A stretch of DNA of 64,000 bases from Pseudomonas trivialis (GCF_001439805.1 NZ_JYLK01000014.1:1-64000); one strand, 5' to 3'; counted from the first letter of the stretch, positions 14,947-24,110 are shown. Program-made: numbers and translations. Notes: generated by a model not told the origin, from the sequence alone.

Positions 14947-15320
14947 GGGTACTGTTGGACACTCACATCCTCCTTTGGGCACTCAGTGGCGATCCCAAAC
15001 TGTCCAGCAAAGCACGAAAGCTCATCGAAAATGCGGCCGACGTTTACATCAGCGCGGCGACATTCTGGGAGATGGCAATCAAGGTAAGCCTGGGAAAGCT
15101 CCATGTCGATCTGGACGAAATTCGTGGGTACTGTCTGGAGAGCGGTGTCGTCGAATTAGCCATCACCTCCGAGCATGCCATCGCGGTAAAGGATCTGGAG
15201 CATCATCACAAAGACCCTTTTGATCGACTTATCGTTGCAACCGCCATCAGCGAACCGATGAGACTATTGACCACCGATCCGCAGGTTGCTCAGTACACAT
15301 CGCTGGCGATCCTCGTCTAG
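14943..15320 (+). CDS. Type II toxin, PIN-domain ribonuclease (VapC-like)
   Basis: 125 residues forming a complete PIN domain. The acidic metal-binding residues are in RVLLDTHILLWAL (Asp), TFWEMAIK (Glu), DPFDRLIVATA (Asp) and LLTTDPQV (Asp). VapC-type toxins cleave tRNA or rRNA; the partner antitoxin gene overlaps by four bases. The combination of a Phd-type antitoxin with a PIN toxin is common in plasmids and chromosomal islands. All catalytic residues are present, so it should be active. Confidence 0.9.
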   Translation: MRVLLDTHILLWALSGDPKLSSKARKLIENAADVYISAATFWEMAIKVSLGKLHVDLDEIRGYCLESGVVELAITSEHAIAVKDLEHHHKDPFDRLIVATAISEPMRLLTTDPQVAQYTSLAILV

Positions 15321-15347
15321 ATCACCTCCGACACTCGGATACTCAGA

Positions 15348-16667
15348 TCAAAACAACCATTGCCCAATCAACCACGCATTCGCCCCGCTGATCACCGCAA
15401 ACAGGAACCACGCCAGTAACCGCGTGGGCAGGCGATTGACGAACGGGCCCATCAGTTGCTTGTCACCGGTCATGCGAATCAACGGGTACAGCGCAAACGG
15501 CAACTGCAGGCTGAGCACCACCTGGCTGAGAATCAGCAGTTTGCCGATGGCATCGTCGCCCATCAACCACACCCCCAGAAACGCCGGGATCAGCGCCAGG
15601 CCGCGGGTGATCAGGCGTCGTTGCCAGCACGGAATACGCAGGTTGAGGTAACCCTCCATGATCACTTGCCCGGCGATGGTGCCGGTGAAGGTGGAGCTTT
15701 GCCCGGAGGCCAGCAATGCGATGCCGAACAGGATGCTGGCAAACGCGCCACCCACCAGTGGGTCGAGCAGATGGTAAGCGTCCTGGATTTCCACGACGTC
15801 GGTGTGGCCGGTCTTGTGAAACGCGGCGGCGGCGAGCACCAGGATCGCGGCGTTGACCAGCAGGGCCAGCGCCAGGGAGCCGATGGTGTCGATGCGCGCC
15901 AGCTTGACCGCGTCCCGCTTGCTGGCCAGGTCCTTGCCGATCATCCGGGTCTGCACGATCGAGCTGTGCAGGTAGAGGTTATGGGGCATGACCGTGGCGC
16001 CAAGGATGCCGATGGCCAGGTACAACGGCGCCGCATCGCTGATGGCCGAGAGCGACGGGGTGAACCCGCTCAACACATCCGGCCAGTAGGGTTTGATCAG
16101 CACCAGCTCAATGAAGAAACACACGCCGATGGTGGCAACCAGCGCCAGCATGATCGCTTCCAGGCGGCGAAAGCCCCGGTTCTGCAGGGCCAGGATCAGC
16201 AAGGTATCAAAGGCGGTGATGACGATACCGGTGGTGAGCGACACCCCCAGCAGCAGGTGAAACGCCAACGCGCAGCCGAGCACCTCGGCGAGGTCGGTGG
16301 CAATGATGGAGATTTCGGCCAAGGCCCATTGGGTGCGGGCCGAACGCTTGCTGTAGCGTTCACGGCACAGCTGCGCCAGGTCCTTGCCGGTGGCGATGCC
16401 AAGCCGCGAGCACAGGCACTGCACCGCCATCCCGGCGAGGCTGGCCAGCAACACCACAAACAGCAGGTTGTAGCCATAACGCGAACCGGCTTCGATGGCC
16501 GTGGCCCAGTTGCCCGGGTCCATGTAGCCGATGGAGATGAGCAGGCCGGGGCCGGCAAACATCAGCGCGCGCTTGAAAAACGACGCGTTGGGATCAACGG
16601 CAACGGAGCCGGCCACTTCCGGCGGGCAGAACGGGGCGGTAGCGATTTTTGGCAGGCTGAATTTCAC
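15348..16667 (-). CDS. mntH: Nramp-family Mn(II)/divalent metal:proton symporter MntH
   Basis: About 439 residues with eleven or so membrane segments. The Nramp metal-binding motifs are intact: GYMDPGNWATAIEAGS in the first helix and GATVMPHNLYLHSS in the sixth. It imports Mn(II) and possibly Fe(II) across the inner membrane with protons. The start is uncertain: I chose the GTG at 16667 (VKFSLPKIATAPF); an alternative TTG lies 24 bases upstream and no ATG is near. Stands alone, convergent with the vapC gene. Confidence 0.9.
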   Translation of the reverse strand: MKFSLPKIATAPFCPPEVAGSVAVDPNASFFKRALMFAGPGLLISIGYMDPGNWATAIEAGSRYGYNLLFVVLLASLAGMAVQCLCSRLGIATGKDLAQLCRERYSKRSARTQWALAEISIIATDLAEVLGCALAFHLLLGVSLTTGIVITAFDTLLILALQNRGFRRLEAIMLALVATIGVCFFIELVLIKPYWPDVLSGFTPSLSAISDAAPLYLAIGILGATVMPHNLYLHSSIVQTRMIGKDLASKRDAVKLARIDTIGSLALALLVNAAILVLAAAAFHKTGHTDVVEIQDAYHLLDPLVGGAFASILFGIALLASGQSSTFTGTIAGQVIMEGYLNLRIPCWQRRLITRGLALIPAFLGVWLMGDDAIGKLLILSQVVLSLQLPFALYPLIRMTGDKQLMGPFVNRLPTRLLAWFLFAVISGANAWLIGQWLF

Positions 16668-16705
16668 GCGCGATTCCAGGTAAACACACAAGACAGGCGC
16701 GCAGC

Positions 16706-18262
16706 TTAGCAGTCAGACACAACCGTGCGCATCACCGTGTCCCGGGGCAGATCGAACGCTTCGACCACCTGCACCACCAGGTCCAGTTCCTGGTTCAAGG
16801 CTTCGCGCTCCATGCGCTGGCGAATCACCCCGACCACCAGCACCGCAAGGGTGGTGATGGAATACGCAGGGCCTGAGAACGCCCGTACGCCACTCACCAG
16901 CAACATCGCCGCCGCGAGCGCCTGGCCCACCACCGGAATCGCCGAAGCGGCGCCGCGTCGCAGCATGAACCCGGTCAGCCCCGCCAGCGCAGTGCCGCTC
17001 AAGGCCGTGGTGGCCGAGCGACCAACAGCGAAGCGATTGAACAGGCCCTGCTCCTTTTGCGCAGCGGCCCGCAGTTCGGCGTCGAACCGCTGCCGGTCGG
17101 CCTGGCTGAGTTTGTCCTTGTACTGCTCAATGAGCTTCTCGGCGACCTGCGCTTCAAGGTCGGCAAGCGCAACACTGGCGATCGGCTCGTCGAACTTGAT
17201 CCCCAGCCGCCCCGCCACATCCTGGGCGATCTGGCGATAACTCACGCCATGCCCGCGGGCAATGTTCATGAGGCTGTCGCCGCCCATGCGCTGCAGTTCG
17301 ATGGCCAGCTTGCGGGGTTCGCGCACCGAGGCGTCAATCGAGGCGCTGCGCTTTTGCGCCATCAGTTCGGCCAAAAACTTCAACTCGTCCGGCCGTGCCT
17401 GCACCAGCACAGGGAACAGGTCGACATCCTCCTCGGCAAACCGCACCTCGCTGCTGCGCGGGTCAAAGCGCATCATGCCGCGCCGCTCCTGCAGCAGGTC
17501 GGTGTACTGCACCACCGTCTTCAACTGTGGCCAATAGGCCGCATGGTCGAAGCTGGCCAGGTGCACATTGGTCACCTTGGCCTTGAGCGCAGGTGTTACC
17601 GGGATGGCATAGCGGCCGATACAGCGCTCGGTGTCGGGCTTTATCGCCAATGCCCAGTCCTTGCTGGAATGGCAATTGATGACACGGCCCGTCAACGGCG
17701 CCGCCACTTGCTCCCAGGGGCTCGATGTACAGATGGCGCCGCCCATCAGCAGCACATTGTTCAGCGGCAGCTCGCGCGCGGTTTCAGGGCTGGCGAGCAG
17801 GCTTTTGACGAGGATGCGCGCGCCCAGGGAATGGCCGATCAGGTTGATGCGACGCACCGTCAGTGACTCGCCATGCAGGTAATTGGCCAGCTCCGGCAGC
17901 AAGCTTTTGGCCACCTCATCCACCCGCGTCTCGACGCTTTTGTAGTGATCGAGAAAATACGCAATCGCCTTGCCCAGCCCCACGGTTGCCGCGCCCAGGC
18001 CACCACCGCCGAGCATCGAGGCGATCACGTCCTTGAACGGTGCAAACAGGTTTTCCAGAAAATGCCCGGCCGGCCAGAACAGCATCAGGTTGGTCGAGCC
18101 TTCGATAGCTGCCAGCTGCTGCTTGAAGTGCCCCAGCTGTTGCTGGTTGAAGAATGCCGAATAGCCGTGGACATAGAGATTGAGCACATCGCCCTGAGGC
18201 TCGCCACACAATACGAACGTGGGCTTGCGGGTGCGGTGCATTTCATCCCACTGGTGCTGCAT
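16706..18262 (-). CDS. Alpha/beta hydrolase fused to a YaaW-like (UPF0174) domain
   Basis: About 518 residues from the ATG at 18262 (another Met is at 18241). The N-terminal half has an alpha/beta-hydrolase core: LNLYVHGYSAFF, LMLFWPAGH and the nucleophile elbow INLIGHSLGARI. From about residue 290 the sequence changes to a region like E. coli YaaW: ARPDELKFLAELM, ELQRMGGDSLMNIARGHGVS, YRQIAQDVAGRLGIKFDE, followed by Gly/Ala-rich hydrophobic segments (ALSGTALAGLTGFMLRRG; AIPVVGQALAAAMLLVSGV; ITTLAVLVVGVI). The carboxy half is probably membrane-inserted. YaaW has no known biochemical role. The fusion suggests a membrane-associated esterase or lipase. Confidence 0.72.
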   Translation of the reverse strand: MQHQWDEMHRTRKPTFVLCGEPQGDVLNLYVHGYSAFFNQQQLGHFKQQLAAIEGSTNLMLFWPAGHFLENLFAPFKDVIASMLGGGGLGAATVGLGKAIAYFLDHYKSVETRVDEVAKSLLPELANYLHGESLTVRRINLIGHSLGARILVKSLLASPETARELPLNNVLLMGGAICTSSPWEQVAAPLTGRVINCHSSKDWALAIKPDTERCIGRYAIPVTPALKAKVTNVHLASFDHAAYWPQLKTVVQYTDLLQERRGMMRFDPRSSEVRFAEEDVDLFPVLVQARPDELKFLAELMAQKRSASIDASVREPRKLAIELQRMGGDSLMNIARGHGVSYRQIAQDVAGRLGIKFDEPIASVALADLEAQVAEKLIEQYKDKLSQADRQRFDAELRAAAQKEQGLFNRFAVGRSATTALSGTALAGLTGFMLRRGAASAIPVVGQALAAAMLLVSGVRAFSGPAYSITTLAVLVVGVIRQRMEREALNQELDLVVQVVEAFDLPRDTVMRTVVSDC

Positions 18263-18361
18263 GGGGCGGTGACTCCTGGCGACGATGGAAGGCGATGGTA
18301 ACAAAGGGCAGCCAGGGGCAATGTGAAAAAAGCATGGATCCTGGGCACGGGACACTTTCAA

Positions 18362-18450
18362 TGTGGGAGGGGGCTTGCTCCCGATAGCAATGCGTCAGCC
18401 ACGCAGGTGTCGACTGGCACTCAGCCATCGGGAGCAAGCCCCCTCCCACA
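18362..18450. repeat. REPIN (inverted REP pair)
   Basis: TGTGGGAGGGGGCTTGCTCC at the left and its inverted copy ending CCCTCCCACA at 18450, with a variable centre. Lies in the divergent region between the hydrolase/YaaW gene and the antiporter gene. Confidence 0.9.
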
Positions 18451-18559
18451 TTGGATGTTCGGTGCGCCCACGCACGCGCGGCAAAAATACAATGCTCAGT
18501 CGGCAAAAAGCGCTCTAATAGCGCCCTGTTGACTGGCTTTGAAGATTCTGGAGTTCGCA

Positions 18560-20368
18560 ATGCCCCATGAAGGCAACCTGTTACAAGCAGCCGTGGTGTT
18601 TCTGCTCGCCGCCGTACTCACCGTGCCGTTGGCCAAGCGCCTGCAACTGGGCGCGGTGCTCGGCTATCTGTTCGCCGGGGTGATCATTGGTCCGTCGGTA
18701 TTGGGCTTGGTGCGTAACCCGCAGAGCGTGGCGCAGTTCTCCGAACTGGGCGTGGTGCTGCTGCTGTTCATCATCGGCCTGGAGCTGTCGCCCAAGCGTT
18801 TATGGGTGATGCGCAAGGCGGTGTTCGGCGTCGGCCTGGCGCAGGTGCTGCTTACCGGCCTGGTGATGGGCGCGGTCGCGCTGTGGTTGTTTGGTCAGGC
18901 GTGGAACAGCGCGATTGTGCTGGGCCTGGGCCTGGCGCTGTCGTCCACGGCGTTCGGCCTGCAAAGCCTGGCCGAGCGCAAGGAACTCAACCAGCCCCAC
19001 GGGCGCATGGCCTTTGCGATCCTGTTGTTCCAGGACATCGCCGCCATCCCGCTGATCGCCATGGTGCCGTTGCTGGCCGGCGGCAGCCACCCCACCACCG
19101 AGTCCGAGGGCCTGCAGCACGGCTTGCAGGTGCTGGGCAGTATCGCGGTAGTGATCATCGGCGGGCGTTACCTGTTGCGCCCGGTGTTTCGCATCGTGGC
19201 CAAGACCGGCCTGCGCGAAGTGTCCACCGCCACCGCGCTGCTGGTGGTGATCGGCACGGCCTGGTTGATGGAACTGGTCGGTGTGTCCATGGCTTTGGGG
19301 GCCTTCCTCGCCGGCCTGCTGCTGGCGGACTCGGAGTACCGTCACGAACTGGAGTCCCAGATCGAACCGTTCAAGGGCCTGCTGCTCGGGCTGTTTTTTA
19401 TCAGCGTGGGCATGGGCGCCAACCTCAGCCTGCTGCTCAGTTCGCCACTGGTGGTGATCGGCCTGACCCTGCTGTTGATCGGCCTCAAGCTGCCGATCCT
19501 GTATGCCGTGGGCCGCATGGCCGGTGACCTCAATCGCGAAAGCGCCCTGCGCCTGGGCGTGGTGCTGGCGGCCGGCGGTGAATTTGCCTTCGTGGTGTTC
19601 AAGATCGGCCGTGACCAGGGCCTGTTCGAACCGCAGTTGTACGACGTTCTGGTGCTGACCATCACCCTGTCCATGGCCATCACGCCGCTGTTGCTGCTGA
19701 TCTGCCCGAAGCTGTTCAAGCGCAAGACCAGGCCAGTGGAAGTGCCCGAGGAATACCGCGCCATCGAAGGCGACGCGCCACGCGTGGTGATCGCCGGCAT
19801 GGGCCGCATGGGGCAGATCGTTGCGCGGATCCTGCGCGCGCAGAACATTTCGTTCATCGCCCTCGACACCTCGGTGGAAACCATCGAGCTGACCCGCAGC
19901 TTCGGCGGCATGCCGGTGTTCTACGGCGATCCGCAGCGCCCGGAAATCCTCCACGCGGCCAAGGTCGACCAGGCGGAATTCTTCGTGATCGCCATGGACG
20001 ACCCGGAAATCAACATCAAGACTGCCGAGCTGGTGCGCACCCTCTACCCGCACATGAAGATCATCGCCCGCGCCCGTAACCGCCAGCACGTGCACCGCCT
20101 GGTGGACCTCGACGCCTCGCCGATTCGCGAGACCTTCTACTCCAGCCTCGAAATGAGCCGCCGTACCCTGGTCGGCCTGGGGTTGAGCCAGGCCCAGGCC
20201 GATGCGCGCATCAGCCGCTTCAGGAACCACGACCTGCAAGTGCTCGCTGCCCAGCATGCGGTATACGACGACGCGGCCAAGGTGATGCAGACCGCCCAGG
20301 AAGCCCGCGCCGAACTGGCGCGGCTGTTTGAGATGGATCGGCTTGAGGAAGAGTCCGACAAGGTGTGA
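18560..20368 (+). CDS. KefB/KefC-type monovalent cation:proton antiporter (CPA2)
   Basis: 602 residues from the ATG at 18560, preceded by GGAGTTCGCA; a TTG further upstream is less likely. The N-terminal ~380 residues form the CPA2 exchanger with about twelve membrane segments (GYLFAGVIIGPSVLGL; LVVIGTAWLMELVGVSMALG; GVVLAAGGEFAFVVFKIG). Residues ~410-530 are a TrkA-N/RCK nucleotide-binding domain (RVVIAGMGRMGQIVARILRA, then FYGDPQRPEIL). It should carry K+ efflux with proton exchange, gated by a nucleotide or glutathione adduct. No KefF/KefG-type partner gene is adjacent. Confidence 0.9.
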   Translation: MPHEGNLLQAAVVFLLAAVLTVPLAKRLQLGAVLGYLFAGVIIGPSVLGLVRNPQSVAQFSELGVVLLLFIIGLELSPKRLWVMRKAVFGVGLAQVLLTGLVMGAVALWLFGQAWNSAIVLGLGLALSSTAFGLQSLAERKELNQPHGRMAFAILLFQDIAAIPLIAMVPLLAGGSHPTTESEGLQHGLQVLGSIAVVIIGGRYLLRPVFRIVAKTGLREVSTATALLVVIGTAWLMELVGVSMALGAFLAGLLLADSEYRHELESQIEPFKGLLLGLFFISVGMGANLSLLLSSPLVVIGLTLLLIGLKLPILYAVGRMAGDLNRESALRLGVVLAAGGEFAFVVFKIGRDQGLFEPQLYDVLVLTITLSMAITPLLLLICPKLFKRKTRPVEVPEEYRAIEGDAPRVVIAGMGRMGQIVARILRAQNISFIALDTSVETIELTRSFGGMPVFYGDPQRPEILHAAKVDQAEFFVIAMDDPEINIKTAELVRTLYPHMKIIARARNRQHVHRLVDLDASPIRETFYSSLEMSRRTLVGLGLSQAQADARISRFRNHDLQVLAAQHAVYDDAAKVMQTAQEARAELARLFEMDRLEEESDKV

Positions 20369-20441
20369 AGCCAGGGAGGAACGATCTTGCGAATTTTCTG
20401 ACAGAATAAGGCGCAATTTCGTTTTATCACCGGAGTGCTTC

Positions 20442-20993
20442 ATGGCCACTTTCACCAAGACCGCCGTCCTGTTAGCCCTCGCACTGACTGCCGGCAGCGT
20501 GTTCGCTGCCGTCAAGCCAGGCACACAGACCATCTCCACCCTGGGCGGCAAGTTCACCTTCAGCCTGCCCCAGGCCTACGTCGCCGATACCCTGCCCGCC
20601 GGCAAGGCCGAGGATGGCACCGGCGACACTCAAGGCACGATGTACGCCAATCAGACCACGAAAAGTGTGGTGATCGTCGCCGAAACCGTGCGCAAGGACG
20701 GGGTAAAGATCGAGGACAACGACCCCAAGTTCCTTGACGGCGCCGTCGCCGGTTTCATCAAGGACCAGAGCGCTGCCCTGCCCGACTTCAAGAAACAGAG
20801 CGAGAAAAAACTCAACTTCAAGGGCCTGGGCATGCGTCAGGTCGACAGCACCGCCACCCAGGGCGGCGGCAAGACCTTGAACTCCACGTTCCTCGGTGGC
20901 TCGGGCAACCAGTTGCTGGTGATCCAGGCCATTTCGCGGGCCGATGATGTGAAGGGGCACGCCGAACTGGTGAAACAGATTACCGGCAAATAA
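20442..20993 (+). CDS. Small exported protein, DcrB-like
   Basis: 183 residues; ATG preceded by CGGAGTGCTTC. Residues 1-21 are a signal peptide (MATFTKTAVLLALALTAGSV, cut near FAA). The mature protein (GGKFTFSLPQAYVADTLPAG; VVIVAETVRKDGVKIED; KGLGMRQVDSTATQGGGKTL) resembles the DcrB fold of periplasmic proteins from memory, but the match is weak. Location is periplasmic or lipid-free envelope; no lipobox Cys is seen. Same strand as the antiporter, 73 bases downstream. Confidence 0.7.
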   Translation: MATFTKTAVLLALALTAGSVFAAVKPGTQTISTLGGKFTFSLPQAYVADTLPAGKAEDGTGDTQGTMYANQTTKSVVIVAETVRKDGVKIEDNDPKFLDGAVAGFIKDQSAALPDFKKQSEKKLNFKGLGMRQVDSTATQGGGKTLNSTFLGGSGNQLLVIQAISRADDVKGHAELVKQITGK

Positions 20994-21022
20994 CCCACTT
21001 CCATAACCACCCCAAAAACCCT

Positions 21023-21050
21023 TGTGGGAGGGGGCTTGCTCCCTCTCACA
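21023..21050. repeat. Single REP unit
   Basis: TGTGGGAGGGGGCTTGCTCC followed by CTCTCACA, between convergent genes. Confidence 0.8.
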
Positions 21051-21062
21051 TTGCAACCGTGC

Positions 21063-21779
21063 TCACTTCAGGTTCGATTCAAGCCAGGCCTTCAGGTCCT
21101 GCACCTCCGTTGCGCTGATCGTGTGGTTCATGCCTTCATACGTATGAAACTGCGGCTTCAACCCCAACCCCACCAGCACCTCGTTCGCCCGCGTCGCCGA
21201 CGCATACGGCAGCGCCTGGTCCAATGTGCCATGGCCAATAAAGATCGCCAGCCTGCCCAGCGCGTCATCGGGCTTGAGCTCAGCCTTGAGTACCGGCAGC
21301 ACGCTGCCGCTCAGCGCCGCGATGCCCCTCAGCAGCTCAGGCTTACGCAAGCCCACCTCGTAGGACATGATCGCGCCCTGGCTGAACCCCACCAGGAACA
21401 CGCGATCACTCTGGGTGTGGTACTTGGCCGTGGCCTTGCGCACAAAGTCTTCGATCAGCGCGGCGCTGCGCTGCAAGTCGGCAGTCTCGCCGTTGTAGTC
21501 ACGCTCGTTGGTCTTGGTGAACCAGCGATAGCCATGGGGGTCCACCGGCGTTGGCGCGCGGGCCGACAGGTAGGTCCAGGTCGACGGCAACGCGTCCTTG
21601 ATCCCGAACAGGTCCTCCTCGTCACTGCCAAATCCGTGCAGGAAGATCACCAGCGGCTGGTTGCGCGCATCGCCCTGGGTCTGTTCCAGATAGGACAACG
21701 GCAAATCGGTATGCAGCTTCGAGTCAGCGTGAGCGACACCGGCCACCAGGGTCAGCGCCAGGGCAAACAGTTTGAGCAT
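21063..21779 (-). CDS. Exported alpha/beta hydrolase, phospholipase/carboxylesterase family
   Basis: 238 residues with a signal peptide (MLKLFALALTLVAGVAHADS). The family landmarks are VIFLHGFGSDEEDL (oxyanion region), VFLVGFSQGAIMSYE (nucleophile Ser in GFSQG), FIGHGTLDQALPY (acid Asp) and YEGMNHTIS (catalytic His). The triad is complete, so it should hydrolyse short-chain esters in the periplasm. The start follows AGGTGACCTCCC. It is 11 bases downstream of cobF on the same strand and probably co-transcribed, although no link to cobalamin synthesis is known to me. Confidence 0.88.
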   Translation of the reverse strand: MLKLFALALTLVAGVAHADSKLHTDLPLSYLEQTQGDARNQPLVIFLHGFGSDEEDLFGIKDALPSTWTYLSARAPTPVDPHGYRWFTKTNERDYNGETADLQRSAALIEDFVRKATAKYHTQSDRVFLVGFSQGAIMSYEVGLRKPELLRGIAALSGSVLPVLKAELKPDDALGRLAIFIGHGTLDQALPYASATRANEVLVGLGLKPQFHTYEGMNHTISATEVQDLKAWLESNLK

Positions 21780-21790
21780 GGGAGGTCACC

Positions 21791-22546
21791 TCAGGGTTTG
21801 CGTAACAGATAAGTGTCCATGATCCAGCCATTTTCCAGACGCGCAGCCTTGCGCACCCGTTCGATTTCTTCAGCCACTTCACTGACCTTGCCGCTGATCA
21901 GGATTTCATCCGGCGTGCCCAGGTAGGCCCCCCAATAAATATCAAAGCCCTGATCAGCCACGCTGCGGTAGGAGTCTTCGGCATCGAGCATCACCACCAG
22001 CGTATCCGCATCACTGGCCTGCCCTGCCGCCAACCGGCGCCCGGTGGTGATCTCGACGGACTTGCCGATGCGGTTCAACGCCACCTTATGTTGCGCGGCC
22101 AGGGCCTGCACGCTGGTAATGCCGGGGATCACTTCGAACTCGAATTCGCACTGCCCTGCGGCCAGAATCGCCTGCAGGATACGGAGGGTGCTGTCGTACA
22201 GCGCCGGGTCGCCCCAGGCCAGGAACGCACCGACTTCGCCGTCGGCCATTTCCTCATTGATCAGGCGCTCGAAGGTGGCTTGCTTGTCGCGGTTAAGCAC
22301 CTGCACCGCCGTGGTGTAGTCGATCTCACCGCGCACGCGCTCGGGGCAATCGGCCTCGACGAAGCGGTAGCCAGGTTCGGTGATGTAGGTGTCGCAGATC
22401 TCGCGGCGCAGGTCGATCAGCTTGTCCTTGCTCTGGCCCTTGTCCATCAGGAAGAACACATCGGTGCGGTTCAGCGCCTTCACGGCCTGCATCGTGATGT
22501 AGTCAGGGTTGCCGGCGCCAATGCCGATGATCAGGATGCGTTTCAT
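21791..22546 (-). CDS. cobF: Precorrin-6A synthase (deacetylating) CobF
   Basis: 251 residues. SAM-dependent tetrapyrrole methylase fold: KRILIIGIGAGNPDYITMQA at the start, AFLAWGDPALYDSTLRIL and FEVIPGITSVQALAAQHKVA. FFLMDKGQSKDKL and the long spacing distinguish CobF from other corrin methylases. It methylates precorrin-5 at C1 with loss of the acetyl group in the aerobic cobalamin pathway, consistent with the CobN-type genes near the right end of the window, 30 kb away. Between a histidine phosphatase gene and an esterase gene on the same strand. Confidence 0.92.
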   Translation of the reverse strand: MKRILIIGIGAGNPDYITMQAVKALNRTDVFFLMDKGQSKDKLIDLRREICDTYITEPGYRFVEADCPERVRGEIDYTTAVQVLNRDKQATFERLINEEMADGEVGAFLAWGDPALYDSTLRILQAILAAGQCEFEFEVIPGITSVQALAAQHKVALNRIGKSVEITTGRRLAAGQASDADTLVVMLDAEDSYRSVADQGFDIYWGAYLGTPDEILISGKVSEVAEEIERVRKAARLENGWIMDTYLLRKP

Positions 22547-22555
22547 GGGGTGCTC

Positions 22556-23146
22556 TCAGTGCGGGGCATGGATGTTGCCATGGTCGGACGGCCAGGGGTG
22601 AGTGTCCAGGCGCAGGCGCCACACGCCGGTAAAACGCAGCTCGATGCAGGACAGCGGCGCAACGTCGATCCGATAAATCATCTCGACCGGCATGTGCAGC
22701 ACTTGCCGCATCACTGCGCGGATCACGAACGGATGGGTCACGGCCAGCACATGGCCGGGCTGGGTTTGCAGTTGCTGGAGCCACTGCGCGATCCGCTCGC
22801 ACAATGCCTCCACCGTTTCGCCACCGTGGGGTGCACCGGCGCTGTCGGCGAGCCAGGCTCTCACCGCGTGAGTGTCGAGCTGGTCAATTGCCTGGCCTTT
22901 CCAGCGGCCCATGTCGAGATCGCGCAGGGCGGTTTCCAGCGTGGCCTCGTTGCCGAACAGGCTGGCGGTCTGACGGGTTCGCAGCTCGGGGCCGCATACC
23001 AGTTGCGGGGTTTTGCTGAAGCGACCGGCCAGGGATAACGCGTCACTCTGCCAATCCATCACCACCGATTCGTCATCGGCAAATCGCGCGTACTTTTGCG
23101 CCGGGGTGGCGGCGTGGCAGACAAGGGTCAACCGGGTGGGTTGCAT
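22556..23146 (-). CDS. Histidine phosphatase superfamily protein with altered RHG motif
   Basis: 196 residues from the ATG at 23146. It keeps the phosphoglycerate-mutase-like layout: LTLVCHAATPAQKYARFADD at the N-terminus, CGPELRTRQTASLFG with the second Arg, RDLDMGRWKGQAIDQL, HGGETVEALCERIAQW and VLAVTHPFVIRAVMRQVL with the second His. In the usual LxRHGET motif the Arg is replaced by Cys and the Gly-Glu by Ala-Ala, while the catalytic His remains. Ten bases before cobF, which recalls alpha-ribazole phosphatases, but activity is doubtful with the Arg missing. Confidence 0.78.
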   Translation of the reverse strand: MQPTRLTLVCHAATPAQKYARFADDESVVMDWQSDALSLAGRFSKTPQLVCGPELRTRQTASLFGNEATLETALRDLDMGRWKGQAIDQLDTHAVRAWLADSAGAPHGGETVEALCERIAQWLQQLQTQPGHVLAVTHPFVIRAVMRQVLHMPVEMIYRIDVAPLSCIELRFTGVWRLRLDTHPWPSDHGNIHAPH

Positions 23147-23412
23147 CGCAGGTTCACTCTGGGTTGACGTGCAGTTCGCCTGGAACGGCGAAGTTGTATT
23201 CATATGTTACAACAAACCTGGAAAAGACCGCTGGACGCTGGCCCAACGCCCCATCGCATATGGCCTTGAGCCAGTTTTTTTCAAATTGGATCCCCTTACT
23301 GCGGCGAGGCTGTACTAGCATACGTGCTGGCGGGGTGGACTATCACTGTGGGTTATTCGTATTGGCACCTGATCCCCGTCGTTGCATAGCCGAATACCCG
23401 CACCTGACATTC

Positions 23413-24093
23413 ATGGACGATTGGATGAACGCTCACCTGTTTCCACATATAGGCAAAGTCATTGCCAGCACCGGCAGCCGACATTTCCCACGCATGCTGC
23501 ACGACCTGATCCTCACCCAACTGGCGGTGGACGCTACCCATATCAGCCAATTGCGAGTCAGCCCCGAGGGACATACGCGGCGCAAGATCAGCCCGGTCTA
23601 CACCGATTCGACGGCAACGCTGGGCGAGGAACAGCCTGCAGCGCAACTGCACCTGACGCGGCGCAAGGACGATGTGCGCTACATCCTCTCGGTCTACCGC
23701 TCGCACCAGTCCGAAAGCTTCTCGCCGCAGGAACGCAACATGCTGCAGGAGTTTTCCACGCTGTTGCTGCCCATGGTGGAAAAACACATCACGGCGATCC
23801 AGCCGAGCAGCGACGGCGAACCGGTGGCGGCGCGACATCAGGGCATCGAGACCCTGCGCCAGCGCATTGAGGAGCGCCTGATGCAATCGGGGCTGACCTT
23901 GTCCACCCGCGAACTGGAAGTGTGCGTCGGCCTGCTGGCCGGGAAAACCGCGCCGGAGCTGGCCGAACAACTGGCGTTGAAGGTCAACACCATCGAAAGC
24001 TACCTCAAGCGCGCGTCGATCAAGCTGGGCATCAGCGGGCGGCATTCGCTGTTGCGGTGGATGTATGCCACCGAGAACAACAGCGGTCTTTAA
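23413..24093 (+). CDS. LuxR-type regulator flanking the lipopeptide cluster (ViscBCR-like)
   Basis: About 226 residues from the ATG at 23413 (MDDWMNAHLFPHIGKVIAST); the frame is open to 23164 but the upstream part looks intergenic. The C-terminal ~60 residues are a LuxR helix-turn-helix: LSTRELEVCVGLLAGKTAPE, LALKVNTIESYLKRASIKLG. The N-terminal part shows no clear autoinducer-binding motif, as reported for lipopeptide-cluster LuxR proteins. It is convergent with macB and viscB/viscC. In strains with viscosin or massetolide clusters a LuxR gene at this place activates the B/C operon; I infer the same here. Confidence 0.82.
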   Translation: MDDWMNAHLFPHIGKVIASTGSRHFPRMLHDLILTQLAVDATHISQLRVSPEGHTRRKISPVYTDSTATLGEEQPAAQLHLTRRKDDVRYILSVYRSHQSESFSPQERNMLQEFSTLLLPMVEKHITAIQPSSDGEPVAARHQGIETLRQRIEERLMQSGLTLSTRELEVCVGLLAGKTAPELAEQLALKVNTIESYLKRASIKLGISGRHSLLRWMYATENNSGL

Positions 24094-24110
24094 ATCAACA
24101 TCAAGCCAAT

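Noticed and set aside
14593..15320. Toxin-antitoxin pair as part of a larger mobile island
   Set aside because: No integrase, attachment repeat or tRNA was seen around it; only the two genes stand out.
22556..23146. Calling the histidine phosphatase CobC (alpha-ribazole phosphatase)
   Set aside because: The RHG motif is altered and the only support is proximity to cobF, so no symbol was given.
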